Assembly (NCBI RefSeq): GCF_003710915.1
Contig: NZ_RHHR01000035.1
Span: 1-64,000, forward strand
Direction of reading: 5' to 3'
From: Brevibacillus invocatus
GTDB lineage: Bacteria; Bacillota; Bacilli; Brevibacillales; Brevibacillaceae
DNA length: 64,000 bases
Numbering within the stretch: position 1 is the first letter of the stretch; every line of letters begins with the position of its first letter. A program made the position numbers and the translations under genes. The notes under the pieces were generated by a model. The model had not been told where the DNA came from, searched no databases, and saw only the letters and a program-made list of their open reading frames with translations. Below are positions 1-9,925 of this stretch, in pieces.

Positions 1-75
1 TTAGTTTTTAAAAAAGGATAAAGAAGAGATTGGGGCAGTCTGTATATTTTTAAGATGAGCAATTATGAAATTGAT
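1..75. other. AT-rich sequence beyond the broken phosphomutase end
   Basis: These 75 bases lie immediately after the premature stop of the phosphomutase gene. They are visibly richer in A and T than the gene, and neither reading frame continuing out of the gene gives the expected C-terminal half of the enzyme. The stretch could be the edge of an insertion element or of a foreign segment extending beyond the window. No transposase or terminal inverted repeat can be confirmed from this much sequence. Confidence 0.3.
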
Positions 76-1257
76 TCATTCGGCTATTTTTTCGCCAATG
101 TATTTAAAACCTGTCAAGGTATCTTCGGTCACCAGTCCAAAATCTCGGGCGATCTGACTGCCCAGCTCGGAGGTGACGATGGTCTTCATCATGATCCCGT
201 TGTCTGGGAGCGTGCCTTTGTTTTTCTTTTGGTTCAATACATCGTACAGCAGCAGGGCGCCGATCTGGTTACCCGTGAGCGGCACATAGTCACCTGTCAT
301 GTTTTTGACCAGAACCCCGATACGGTCGCCATCCGGGTCAGTACCGATGATCAGATCTGCATGTGCCGCCTTCGCATCGCGGATCGCCAAGGCAAATGCC
401 TGGGGGTCTTCGGGATTGGGGGAGGAGACTGAGGAAAAGTCAGGGTCCGGATCAGCCTGCTCCTGCACAAGTGCGACCTGCTGATAGCCAAAAGCGGCCA
501 GACCCTTGCTGATGGCTTCACCTGTCGTACCGTGAAGCGGTGTAAAAATGATCCGAACATCGTCACGAGCAGACTCAGACAAATGGGTGTGCAGGCGAAT
601 ACTCTTTACCTGCTCCAGATATGCCTCAAGGACAGAATCGCCAATCGTAGAAAGCATCCCTGTCTGCCGCAATTCCCTTTCGTCTGCGACCTCGATGGCT
701 AGTTCGTCACCGGTTTCCTTGATAAGCGCCATCAGTTTGTCAGCAGTATCGGGGGTGATTTGTGCACCATCGGAGCCATACACCTTGTAGCCGTTGTATG
801 AAGCAGGGTTATGGCTGGCTGTAATGACGATGCCCGCTCTGGCGGCTAGATGGCGCACCGCAAAGGAGAGGATGGGAGTGGGGAATACACGGTCGAAAAG
901 ATAGACGCGAATTCCGTGCTTGCCCAGCACTTTGGCCGCTTCTTCTGCAAACAAAGGAGACTTGTGGCGGGAGTCATAAGCGATGACGACCCCCGACTGC
1001 CTGGCTTGCTCTCCCTGTGAGAGCAGGTAGCGGGAGAGCGCTTCTGTTGCCTTGCGGATGGTGTAGATATTTATTCGGTTGGTGCCTGGACCCAATTCTC
1101 CCCTCATTCCGCCAGTCCCAAAATCGATCGTTCGATAAAAGTGTTCCACGACAAGCGATTCATCTGTTTGAATGGCGTCCAAAGCGGATCGCATTTCCGC
1201 GTCAAGAGCCGGGAAGTTCAGCCAGCGTTGATAGGCAGCTCTCCATGTTTCATGCAT
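76..1257 (-). pseudogene. pgcA: Phosphoglucomutase/phosphomannomutase, 3'-truncated
   Basis: This is an alpha-D-phosphohexomutase, which interconverts hexose 1- and 6-phosphates for wall and exopolysaccharide precursors. Visible motifs are FGTGGMRGELGPGTNR near residue 45, the active-site phosphoserine loop TASHNPASYNGYKVYG, and the metal-binding loop GTDPDGDRIG. Only 393 residues remain of a family that usually has about 575-585. The frame stops right after the conserved TGFKYIGEKIAE segment, so the sugar-binding and phosphate-binding C-terminal domains are missing. I chose the ATG at 1257 (MHETWRAAYQRW) because GGAAG lies upstream and it matches family N-termini; an ATG 11 codons earlier is in frame. 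It is divergent from the GDP-mannose dehydratase gene, so both may have served nucleotide-sugar supply. Probably inactive. Confidence 0.8.
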
Positions 1258-1287
1258 GTCAAATCTTCCTTTCAAGAATGAATCGAT

Positions 1288-1316
1288 CATGTACCATACT
1301 GTTACCTTATTGACAA
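1288..1316 (-). promoter_or_regulatory. Possible sigma-A promoter for the phosphomutase gene
   Basis: Read on the minus strand, TTGTCA (1316-1311) is separated by 17 bases from TACATG (1293-1288), which is preceded by TGG as in an extended -10 element. The -35 is good and the -10 is poor, so this is a tentative call based on position upstream of the ATG at 1257. Confidence 0.3.
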
Positions 1317-1321
1317 CCTAG

Positions 1322-2374
<1,053 letters not shown>

Positions 2375-2574
2375 CAACACTTGGTAAATAGGCACCTCAA
2401 AACGCTGATAAAGCAGGGTATTGGGGTGTTTTGTCTATTGTTTTTTAATAGGGTCACCTATTATGATAAATATACGTGTTATATTCTTTTATGGGCTGTC
2501 CTGTTATCGGGCGAATTGTATAAGAAGTAAACAGAAACAGCGGAAAAATGGGTGATTTCCACCTTGTTCGAAGA

Positions 2575-2592
2575 TTGGCACAATATTTGCTT
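2575..2592 (+). promoter_or_regulatory. Sigma-54 (-24/-12) promoter
   Basis: TTGGCAC-N5-TTGCTT matches the sigma-54 consensus: GG at 2577-2578, GC at 2589-2590 and exactly 10 bases between the two dinucleotides. It lies about 50 bases upstream of the asparaginase start. A sigma-54-dependent activator is encoded 2.9 kb downstream in the same locus, which makes functional use very likely. Confidence 0.88.
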
Positions 2593-2640
2593 ATTATCAA
2601 ACCAACAAGGATTCCAACACATAGAAAAAGGAGACTTGTT

Positions 2641-3663
2641 ATGAATGCGGTAGTCAACGTATACCGGGGGGAACAGGTAGAGAGCTCTCATCTCGGTCAC
2701 ATCGCAGTAGTCGATCAACACGGGACCTTGCTCTATTCTTACGGTGATCCGCAGCGACTTACCTTTGCCCGGTCCAGCATGAAACCCTTGCAGGCGATCC
2801 CGATCGTGGAAACAGGAACAGCAGATCGGTACCAGTTGGAACCGGCCGATTTATCTCTTTGCTGCGCTTCGCATAGTGGAGAGCCTCGTCATCGCCAGCG
2901 TGCACTGGGCATGCTTGAGCGAGCAGGACAGCTCGAAGCAACGCTGCAATGCGGCACCCATGTGCCAAGGCATGAGGACAGCTACAAGGAGCTGATACTT
3001 GCAGGGAAGCAGCTGACCCCTGTGTACAGCAACTGCTCGGGCAAGCACGCTGGAATGATCGCGACAGCCACTCATATGGGAGAGGACGTAGCGACATATC
3101 TTCTGCCGGATCATCCCGTCCAGCAGCGGATCATGGATGTTGTGGAAGACATTACGGGATATCCGAAAGAGAAGATTCAGTTGGGAACGGACGGCTGCGG
3201 CGTACCTGTACATCGCTTGCCGCTTGCCAACTACGCCTGGGCATTCGCGAAGCTGGCCAAGCCGGAAGCGATCTCCAATCCCGTTCGCCGGGATGCGGCG
3301 AAAAGAGTCGTAGAGGCGATGATTGCCCATCCGGAAATGGTCGGAGGAGAAAATCGCTACTGCACTGACCTCATGACAGCGTACAAGGGCAGGATCGTCG
3401 GAAAAGCAGGTGCAGAATCCGTCTACTGCCTGGGAGACCGCGAACGGGGAATTGGCATAGCGGTCAAAATCGAGGATGGCGGAGCGCGCGCAATCAACCC
3501 GGTGGTCAACGAAGTTCTTCGTCAGCTGGGAATCGATCTGGATGGCGCTTGGAAAGAGCTTCATGCTTACACCAATCCGCCTATTACCAACATGAGTGGT
3601 ACCGTTGTCGGTCGTATTGAGACGACCTTCCAGCTGAAGCCGGAGAATGTTTCAATCTGTTAA
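2641..3663 (+). CDS. Asparaginase (asparaginase II-type family)
   Basis: The protein belongs to the asparaginase family typified by Rhizobium etli AnsA (Pfam Asparaginase_II), expected to hydrolyse L-asparagine to aspartate and ammonia. It is unrelated to E. coli-type AnsA/AnsB. Motifs include RSSMKPLQA near residue 43, CCASHSGEPRH, NCSGKHAGM and LGTDGCGVPVH. At 340 residues it has the usual length and no signal peptide, so it should be cytoplasmic. The ATG at 2641 follows AAAAAGGAG; upstream in-frame sequence overlaps the sigma-54 promoter and is untranslated leader. It is the first gene after the -24/-12 promoter, and the peptide-binding lipoprotein gene follows 67 bases later. The context suggests that nitrogen is scavenged from asparagine and peptides together. 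Confidence 0.85.
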   Translation: MNAVVNVYRGEQVESSHLGHIAVVDQHGTLLYSYGDPQRLTFARSSMKPLQAIPIVETGTADRYQLEPADLSLCCASHSGEPRHRQRALGMLERAGQLEATLQCGTHVPRHEDSYKELILAGKQLTPVYSNCSGKHAGMIATATHMGEDVATYLLPDHPVQQRIMDVVEDITGYPKEKIQLGTDGCGVPVHRLPLANYAWAFAKLAKPEAISNPVRRDAAKRVVEAMIAHPEMVGGENRYCTDLMTAYKGRIVGKAGAESVYCLGDRERGIGIAVKIEDGGARAINPVVNEVLRQLGIDLDGAWKELHAYTNPPITNMSGTVVGRIETTFQLKPENVSIC

Positions 3664-3730
3664 TAAATGGCCGATCTTGAAGAAAAGCCATTTGTTATAT
3701 GTGTTTTTTCAGAATAAAGGGGGTACATGC

Positions 3731-5410
3731 ATGAACATGAAAAAAGGATGGAAAGTGCTGAGCACGGCAGCCCTGCTGGCTGTTCTGGTCGTGACAGGCT
3801 GCAGTCAAACAGCGGCTCCAGCGCCACAGGATTCGGGAGCTGGGACGGGCACAGGTCAACAACAGGAGACGGCACCTGCTGGACAAGCTGACATGACCGC
3901 AAAGCTGCGTCTCAACCTAAAGACAGAGCCACCTTCTTTGGATCCGCCGAAAGGCTTTGACAGTACGTCCAATGAAGTGCTGAACGCTACGATGGAGGGT
4001 CTGGCTCGCCTGGACCAAAACCACGTACCTCAGCCCGCAATGGCTGAGAAGTGGTCGATCAGTGAAGACGGCAAAACGTACACCTTCACCCTGCGCGATA
4101 CAAAATGGTCCAACGGAGATCCTGTGACCGCGCACGACTTCGAGTTTGCATTCAAACGCATTCTCGATCCGAACAATGCGTTCCCCTCTGCTTTCCTTGC
4201 TTATTACATCGATGGAGCTGAGGCTTACAACAAAGGGGAAGGGAATGCGGACGGCGTCAAAGTAAAGGCAGTCGATGACAAGACCTTCGAAGTGCAGCTC
4301 AAGGCGCCAGCCGGCTATTTCTTGCATATCATCACGCAGCCAACCTTCTTCCCTGTCAATAAAAAGGTCGTGGAGAGCAATCCGAAATGGGCGGAGAACG
4401 CCTCTTCCATCGTGACCAACGGACCGTTCAAAATGGAAGATTGGGTCCATGACCAATCCGTCAAAGTGGTCAAGCATGACGGCTATTGGGACAAGGATTC
4501 CGTGAAGTACGCGGGCATTGACTGGGTGATGGTCAATGATGAAAACACGCAGTACCAAATGTACAAGACCGGAGAACTGGACATGATCCAGACCGTTCCG
4601 ATCGACCTCAAGCAAAAGCTGATTGATTCAGGCGAAGCAAAAGTAGAACCGGAAGCAGCCATCTACTACTATCGTATGAACACCACGATGCCTCCGTTTA
4701 CCAACGTCAATATCCGCAAAGCTTTTGCCTTGGCTCTCGACCGTCAACTGCTGATCGATAACGTGGTGCAAGGAAAACAGCTTCCTGCTATGGCACACGT
4801 GCCAGTCGGCTTCCCAGAGCCAGACGGAACCGATTTCCGTCAAAAAGGCGGAGATTTCTTCAAGGACAATGACGTGGAGCAAGCCAAAGAGTTGTTGAAA
4901 AAAGGAATGGAAGAAGAGGGCTGGACTACTCTGCCAACCGTCACCATGACCTTCAATACCAGTGATACCCACAAGGCCATCGCTCAGGTGGTTCAGGAAA
5001 TGTACAAGAAAAACCTCGGCGTGGAAGTAAAACTGGAAAACAAGGAATGGAACGTCTTCCTTGCTGAGCAGCGCGCTCGTCAGCTGCAGTTCTCTCGCTC
5101 CACAATCCCTGCGGATTACGGTGATCCAATCAATTACCTGGAGCTGTTCGTGACCGATCACCCAGGAAACCGCATCAACTACAGCAATAAAGATTACGAT
5201 GCACTCGTAGAAAAAATCCGCAACACAGCCGATGAAAAAGAGCGCTTTGCTCTGATGCATGAAGCGGAAGCCATGTTCATGAACGACATGCCGCTCGTTC
5301 CGATCTACTTCAATACCAAGGTGTTCATGGATCAGCCGAACATCAAGGGAATTCTGCGCCATCCTGTAGGTACGATTGACTATAAATGGGCAGAAATTGA
5401 GAAGAAATAG
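3731..5410 (+). CDS. oppA: Oligopeptide-binding lipoprotein of the ABC transporter
   Basis: This is an extracellular solute-binding protein of family 5 (OppA/DppA), which captures peptides for the permease encoded at 9-13 kb. The N-terminus has a lysine-rich start, a hydrophobic core and the lipobox VTGC, so the mature protein should be diacylglyceryl-anchored at Cys. A low-complexity Ala/Gly/Gln/Pro linker follows. Family signatures such as LRLNLKTEPPSLDPPKG, MAEKWSISEDGKTYTFTLR and NGDPVTAHDFEFAFKRILDP are clear. The length of 559 residues is typical. The start at 3731 has AAGGGGG in the right place; an in-frame ATG 84 bases upstream lies in the asparaginase gene end. The gene is followed by a strong hairpin, separating it from the regulator gene. 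The specific substrate cannot be read from sequence. Confidence 0.92.
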   Translation: MNMKKGWKVLSTAALLAVLVVTGCSQTAAPAPQDSGAGTGTGQQQETAPAGQADMTAKLRLNLKTEPPSLDPPKGFDSTSNEVLNATMEGLARLDQNHVPQPAMAEKWSISEDGKTYTFTLRDTKWSNGDPVTAHDFEFAFKRILDPNNAFPSAFLAYYIDGAEAYNKGEGNADGVKVKAVDDKTFEVQLKAPAGYFLHIITQPTFFPVNKKVVESNPKWAENASSIVTNGPFKMEDWVHDQSVKVVKHDGYWDKDSVKYAGIDWVMVNDENTQYQMYKTGELDMIQTVPIDLKQKLIDSGEAKVEPEAAIYYYRMNTTMPPFTNVNIRKAFALALDRQLLIDNVVQGKQLPAMAHVPVGFPEPDGTDFRQKGGDFFKDNDVEQAKELLKKGMEEEGWTTLPTVTMTFNTSDTHKAIAQVVQEMYKKNLGVEVKLENKEWNVFLAEQRARQLQFSRSTIPADYGDPINYLELFVTDHPGNRINYSNKDYDALVEKIRNTADEKERFALMHEAEAMFMNDMPLVPIYFNTKVFMDQPNIKGILRHPVGTIDYKWAEIEKK

Positions 5411-5419
5411 TAAAATACT

Positions 5420-5460
5420 TGAAGACAAGGGCTAGCTCGGTTTGCCCTTGTCTTCACTTT
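5420..5460 (+). terminator. Hairpin between the binding protein and regulator genes
   Basis: A 13-base-pair perfect inverted repeat (arms 5420-5432 and 5444-5456, loop 11 bases) follows the binding-protein stop codon by 9 bases. The following run is ACTTTACCTTTT, so the T tract is imperfect. It may terminate part of the transcripts or protect the 3' end of the abundant asparaginase/binding-protein message while letting some read-through reach the regulator and transporter. Confidence 0.7.
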
Positions 5461-5479
5461 ACCTTTTGGAGCGAATGGA

Positions 5480-7564
5480 ATGGAGAAAAAAACAGTTACC
5501 TTTATCGCAAAGATGGATGAATTCCTGCATTCTGCGGTCAGCCAGTGCGTGGAGCTAGGCGTATCGGATGATTTTCACATCGAAGGCATACGCATGGATC
5601 AGCTTGCCTACAGACCGATAGCAGAAGGCTCGCTGGTGGTCCTATCTACCTCGATGATTGAAAGCTTTGTAGAGCCGTACTTGCCACCAGGAACCAAAAT
5701 GATTGTAGCCAAGCGGATGTTCTCCTATCAAAATTTGCGCGGCATGTTGGAGATTCCCAAAGGCGTTAAGGTACTGTTGGTCAGTGACACGCCAGAAACA
5801 GCACAGGACAACATTGATTTGATTCGCGCTGCCGGACTGGATTTCGACCTGTATCCGTACTATCCTGGAGCGGAATATCCGAAAGATATCGAGATCGCCG
5901 TAACACCAGGGGAAGCAGAGCATGTGCCACCGCATATCCGCAAAGTCGTCGATATCGGCTTTCGCGTCATCGATCTGACTACCTGGCTTGCGATCTACAC
6001 GCATTTTGACAACGACAATTTTCAAAAAATGACGATGCGTACGCTGCAGTCCTTATTTTTTATCACGAAGGAACTAAACAACGAAATTCAGCACGCTCAT
6101 CTGTTGAGCAAATACCTGGAAGCCATCGTCAATGGTATCGAGGATGCCGTGATCGCCTTCGATGAAGAAGAAATCATACGCTTCGTCAATCAGAAGGCCG
6201 TCGACTCTCTGAATCTGCATGGAGCCCAGATCGTCGGGGAAAAGTCTCTTGCCTGCCTGCCGTCCGATTTTTACGAGCTGTTCATGGACTGCGGGGAAAA
6301 TGAGGATATTTTGGTAGATTGGGCGAACAAAACCTACTTTTTTCGCAAGACCCACATTTTCATGGAGGGGCGCTTTCTGGGGAGCTTGCTCTTGTTCCGG
6401 CAAGCTGTGGAGATCGAAAAGCTCGAGCACGATTACCGCATGCGCCTCTACAACAAAGGGCTGGTGGCTAAATACCAGTTCGATGACATCTACGGGGAAA
6501 GCCCTTCCTTTCAAAAGGTCCTGCAGATTGCCCGCAAGATTGCGAGAAGCAACTCTACTGTACTCCTGCTCGGAGAGACCGGGACAGGAAAGGAATTGCT
6601 CGCCCAAGCTATCCACAATGCTTCGCCTCGCCGCCGGGAACCTTTCGTCGGGGTCAACTTTGCCGCCATCTCGGAATCGCTCTTGGAAAGCGAGCTGTTC
6701 GGCTACGAAGAAGGTGCATTTACCGGTGCGCGAAAAGGAGGGCATATCGGCTGGTTCGAACTTGCCCACAAAGGGACGATTTTTCTCGATGAGATCGGGG
6801 ACGCCAGTGGTGCCATCCAAAACCGTCTGCTGCGTGTACTCCAGGAACGGCAGATCATGCGTGTAGGCGGCAACAAGGTCATTCCTACCGATATCCGCGT
6901 CATTGCGGCGACCAACCAGGATTTGAAGCAGATGATCGAAGAAGGTACATTTCGTGCGGACCTGTACTTTAGGCTCAACATTCTTCCTATCCATCTTCCG
7001 CCCTTGCGTAAGAGGCAGGAGGATATACCATGGCTCGTGGAGCGCTTCATCCGCAGATACGCCTACGATTTGCGCAGACCGCCTTTTACCTTGTCCAAAG
7101 AAGCGATGAAAGCGATGCAGGAATACGAGTGGCCAGGCAATATTCGGGAGCTGGAAAATGTGATCGAATATCTGGCTCATGTGGTCGAAGAAGAAGGATA
7201 CGTCTATCAATTGCCTTTCATGGTAGACCAAGAGAACGGCTCGATCGAACACGATGAATGCGAGGCAGTGTGTGAACAGCTGTATGAAGCGTACAGCCAG
7301 CGCGGCTTTTTAGCTGAAATGGTGGCCGTTTTGCAGGAGCTGAAGCAGGAGGGCAGTGGCCGTTACGCTCTCGGAGAGCAGCTCCAGGCACAAGGGATGG
7401 AGATTTCCTCACAACAGCTGCGCTATCGCTTGAAGCTTTTACAAAATGATGAATTGATACAGGTAGGAAAAGGAAGACAAGGCAGCAAAATTTCCTCTAA
7501 GGGAGAAGAGTTTCTCCGTTATCTAAACCGACGGAATGGAAGGGGAGATCGTCATGAGCTATGA
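5480..7564 (+). CDS. Sigma-54-dependent transcriptional activator
   Basis: This is an enhancer-binding protein that should open sigma-54 promoters by ATP hydrolysis. Residues 1 to about 190 form a sensory domain resembling the PrpR N-terminal type (tentative). A PAS-like domain follows at about 210-310 and the AAA+ domain at about 337-575, with Walker A GETGTGKE (about 364), the sigma-54-contact loop GAFTGA (about 412), Walker B GTIFLDEIGD and the arginine-finger region FRADLYFRLN. The last 90 residues do not show the usual Fis-type helix-turn-helix. They look like a winged helix (SSQQLRYRLKLLQNDELI). It is flanked by peptide-uptake genes and overlaps the dipeptidase gene by 11 bases. The -24/-12 promoter at 2575 is the obvious target; the ligand is probably a peptide or amino acid (inference). 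Confidence 0.9.
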   Translation: MEKKTVTFIAKMDEFLHSAVSQCVELGVSDDFHIEGIRMDQLAYRPIAEGSLVVLSTSMIESFVEPYLPPGTKMIVAKRMFSYQNLRGMLEIPKGVKVLLVSDTPETAQDNIDLIRAAGLDFDLYPYYPGAEYPKDIEIAVTPGEAEHVPPHIRKVVDIGFRVIDLTTWLAIYTHFDNDNFQKMTMRTLQSLFFITKELNNEIQHAHLLSKYLEAIVNGIEDAVIAFDEEEIIRFVNQKAVDSLNLHGAQIVGEKSLACLPSDFYELFMDCGENEDILVDWANKTYFFRKTHIFMEGRFLGSLLLFRQAVEIEKLEHDYRMRLYNKGLVAKYQFDDIYGESPSFQKVLQIARKIARSNSTVLLLGETGTGKELLAQAIHNASPRRREPFVGVNFAAISESLLESELFGYEEGAFTGARKGGHIGWFELAHKGTIFLDEIGDASGAIQNRLLRVLQERQIMRVGGNKVIPTDIRVIAATNQDLKQMIEEGTFRADLYFRLNILPIHLPPLRKRQEDIPWLVERFIRRYAYDLRRPPFTLSKEAMKAMQEYEWPGNIRELENVIEYLAHVVEEEGYVYQLPFMVDQENGSIEHDECEAVCEQLYEAYSQRGFLAEMVAVLQELKQEGSGRYALGEQLQAQGMEISSQQLRYRLKLLQNDELIQVGKGRQGSKISSKGEEFLRYLNRRNGRGDRHEL

Positions 7565-8975
7565 CTGGAAGGCGCAGGCACGCCAGCGACAGGATGCTTT
7601 TTTGGAGGAGTTGCACACATTTCTAGCAATTAACAGTATCGAGGACATGACCACTGCCGAAGAGGGCAAGCCGTTTGGTCGGGGCGTGGCGCAAGCGCTG
7701 GAATACCTGCTGTCTCGTGGGCAGGAAGACGGCTACGAGACCAAGAATCTCGACGGCTATGCCGGAACGATCGAGTACGGTGATGGCGAGGATGATATAG
7801 GCGTTCTTGTTCACATTGACGTGGTGACGGTCGGAGAAGGCTGGACGACTCCGCCGTTTGAACCAAGCATCCGGGATGGCAGGATTTATGCCCGTGGTGC
7901 TCTTGACGATAAAGGACCTGCGCTGGCTGCTTACTACGCCATGAATATCGTGAAGGACTCGGGCTTGCCACTGTCAAAGCGCGTCCGTTTCATCATCGGG
8001 ACAGACGAGGAAAGCGGATGGCTGTGCATGCGTCATTTCATGGAAAAGGATTCCCTGCCGCAGATCGGTTTTTCGCCGGATTCCACCTTTCCCATGATTC
8101 ACGCAGAAAAAGGGCAGATCAATCCGACTCTAACGATTCCGTCTGACGGACAAGCTGAATTTCAGGGTGGATTACAGCTTTTGAGCTTTGTATCGGGAGA
8201 TCAGGGAAACAGTGTGCCTGAGCTGGCGAAAGCGAGTGTGCGGGCGGATGACTCGACGATCTTAGAGAAGATGCTGACCCAATGGCCTCATTTTTTGGAG
8301 GAGCAAGCGACAACAGGTCAGGTTAGCATGGATTCGGCAGGGCATCTTCACCTGTCGTTGAAAGGCAAACCAGCCCACGGCATGGAGCCCCACGTGGGAA
8401 AGAATGCGGGGACGACGCTTGCCTGTTTTTTGCAGCAGTTCCCGTTTGAAGGTGCCGCAGCTTCCTACCTTTCCTTGTTAGCGAACATCTTGCATGAGGA
8501 TTTTTACGCGCAAAATCTCAACCTGGCCTGTGAGGATGGGGTGTCCGGCGCGTTGACGGTAAATGCGGGTATTCTGCGTTACAGTCAGTCGGAAGGCGCA
8601 ACCGTACGTTTAAATATCCGCTACCCGGCTACCATTTCACGAGAGGAACGGATCCTGCGGTTAGAGGAGAGGGTAGCGGAATTGGGCTGGACGATTTCGG
8701 AGCTACGCTCCTCCAAGTCGCATTACGTTCCCAAAGACCATGAAGTCGTGCAAACGCTGTCGCGTGTTTATGAGGAGCAGACAGGTCTGCCAGCCGAGCT
8801 GCTTTCTTCTGGCGGGGCGACCTACGCCAAGATGATGCCGTCCGGTGTAGCATTCGGGCCGCTCTTCCCGGGCAAGGAATCAACGGCCCATCAGACGGAC
8901 GAGTACATCGAGATCGAGGATCTGATGCGTGCGATGGCCATCTATGCCCAATCCATCTATGAACTTGCCAAGTAA
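7554..8975 (+). CDS. pepV: PepV-like dipeptidase, M20 family
   Basis: This Zn-dependent cytoplasmic dipeptidase would cleave imported dipeptides. M20 metal ligands are visible: VHIDVV (His, Asp), RGALDDKGP (bridging Asp), GTDEESGW (Glu-Glu), GFSPDST (Asp) and STAHQTDE (His near the C-terminus). The 473-residue length and the inserted lid domain match PepV. The ATG at 7554 is preceded by GGAAGGGGAG and overlaps the regulator stop by 11 bases, so translation is probably coupled; an in-frame ATG 18 bases earlier has a worse ribosome site. The permease gene starts 16 bases after the stop. In context it is the hydrolytic step after peptide uptake. Confidence 0.9.
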   Translation: MSYDWKAQARQRQDAFLEELHTFLAINSIEDMTTAEEGKPFGRGVAQALEYLLSRGQEDGYETKNLDGYAGTIEYGDGEDDIGVLVHIDVVTVGEGWTTPPFEPSIRDGRIYARGALDDKGPALAAYYAMNIVKDSGLPLSKRVRFIIGTDEESGWLCMRHFMEKDSLPQIGFSPDSTFPMIHAEKGQINPTLTIPSDGQAEFQGGLQLLSFVSGDQGNSVPELAKASVRADDSTILEKMLTQWPHFLEEQATTGQVSMDSAGHLHLSLKGKPAHGMEPHVGKNAGTTLACFLQQFPFEGAAASYLSLLANILHEDFYAQNLNLACEDGVSGALTVNAGILRYSQSEGATVRLNIRYPATISREERILRLEERVAELGWTISELRSSKSHYVPKDHEVVQTLSRVYEEQTGLPAELLSSGGATYAKMMPSGVAFGPLFPGKESTAHQTDEYIEIEDLMRAMAIYAQSIYELAK

Positions 8976-8990
8976 ACAAGGAGGGCTTCC

Positions 8991-9923
8991 ATGACCAACT
9001 ATTTAGTGAAACGCGTCCTGATGATGCTGGTGACCCTGTGGATCATCGTGACGCTGACATTTTCTTTGATGCATGCCATCCCTGGCAACCCGTTTGCTTC
9101 TGAATCCGATCAGCTGCCTGAGCAAATCCTCGCCAATTTGCGTGCCAAATACCATTTGGACGAGCCGTTGCCCGTACAGTACCTGATGTATCTGAAAAAC
9201 CTGGTCTTCCTCGACCTCGGCCCATCGATCAAGTCCGATTCCCGCAGTGTGAATGACATGATCGCGGACGGATTCGGAGCTTCGGCCTGGTTGGGCGGAC
9301 AAGCGATATCCATCGCAGTGGTATTCGGTATTCTGTTTGGCATTATTGCGGCACTGAACCGCAATCGGACGCTGGATTACGTCGCTATGGCCTTGGCCGT
9401 ATTGGGAGTAGCCGTTCCCAGCTTTATCATGGCGCCGCTATTGATCAACTTTCTGGCCATTAAGTTTCCTCTTTTTCCTGTTGCTACCTGGGGGACTTGG
9501 ATGCACACAGTCTTGCCTTCCCTTGCTTTGGCATTTGGACCGATCGCAATCATCACGCGCTATATGCGTGCGAGCATGATCGAAGTGATGAATCAGAACT
9601 ACATCCGCACCGCCGAAGCCAAAGGAATTCCTACTGTTCTCATCGTGATCAAGCACGGTATTCGCAATGCGATCCTGCCTGTCATCACATTTTTGGGGCC
9701 TTTGATCGCATCTTTGATTACTGGAACCTTCGTGGTGGAGAAGATCTTTGCCATTCCAGGGATCGGAAAGTACTTTGTCGATGGCATTTTCAATCGGGAT
9801 TACCCAGTCATTTTGGGGACGACTATTTTCTACAGTGCGATCTTGATTGTGACGATCTTTTTGATCGACATCGCGTACAGTCTGATTGATCCGCGGATCA
9901 GGCTCACCAAGAAGGAGGGATAA
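8991..9923 (+). CDS. oppB: Peptide ABC transporter permease (OppB/DppB type)
   Basis: This integral membrane subunit forms half of the translocation pore. It has about six membrane segments, the N-terminal signature LVKRVLMMLVTLWIIVTLTF of OppB/DppB proteins, and the EAA loop that docks the ATPase (RTAEAKGIPTVLIVIKHGIRN, around residue 204). The length of 310 residues is normal. AAGGAGGG precedes the ATG, and the next permease gene begins 2 bases after the stop codon. With the following three genes and the binding protein at 3.7 kb it makes a complete importer. Confidence 0.93.
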   Translation: MTNYLVKRVLMMLVTLWIIVTLTFSLMHAIPGNPFASESDQLPEQILANLRAKYHLDEPLPVQYLMYLKNLVFLDLGPSIKSDSRSVNDMIADGFGASAWLGGQAISIAVVFGILFGIIAALNRNRTLDYVAMALAVLGVAVPSFIMAPLLINFLAIKFPLFPVATWGTWMHTVLPSLALAFGPIAIITRYMRASMIEVMNQNYIRTAEAKGIPTVLIVIKHGIRNAILPVITFLGPLIASLITGTFVVEKIFAIPGIGKYFVDGIFNRDYPVILGTTIFYSAILIVTIFLIDIAYSLIDPRIRLTKKEG

Positions 9924-9925
9924 GT

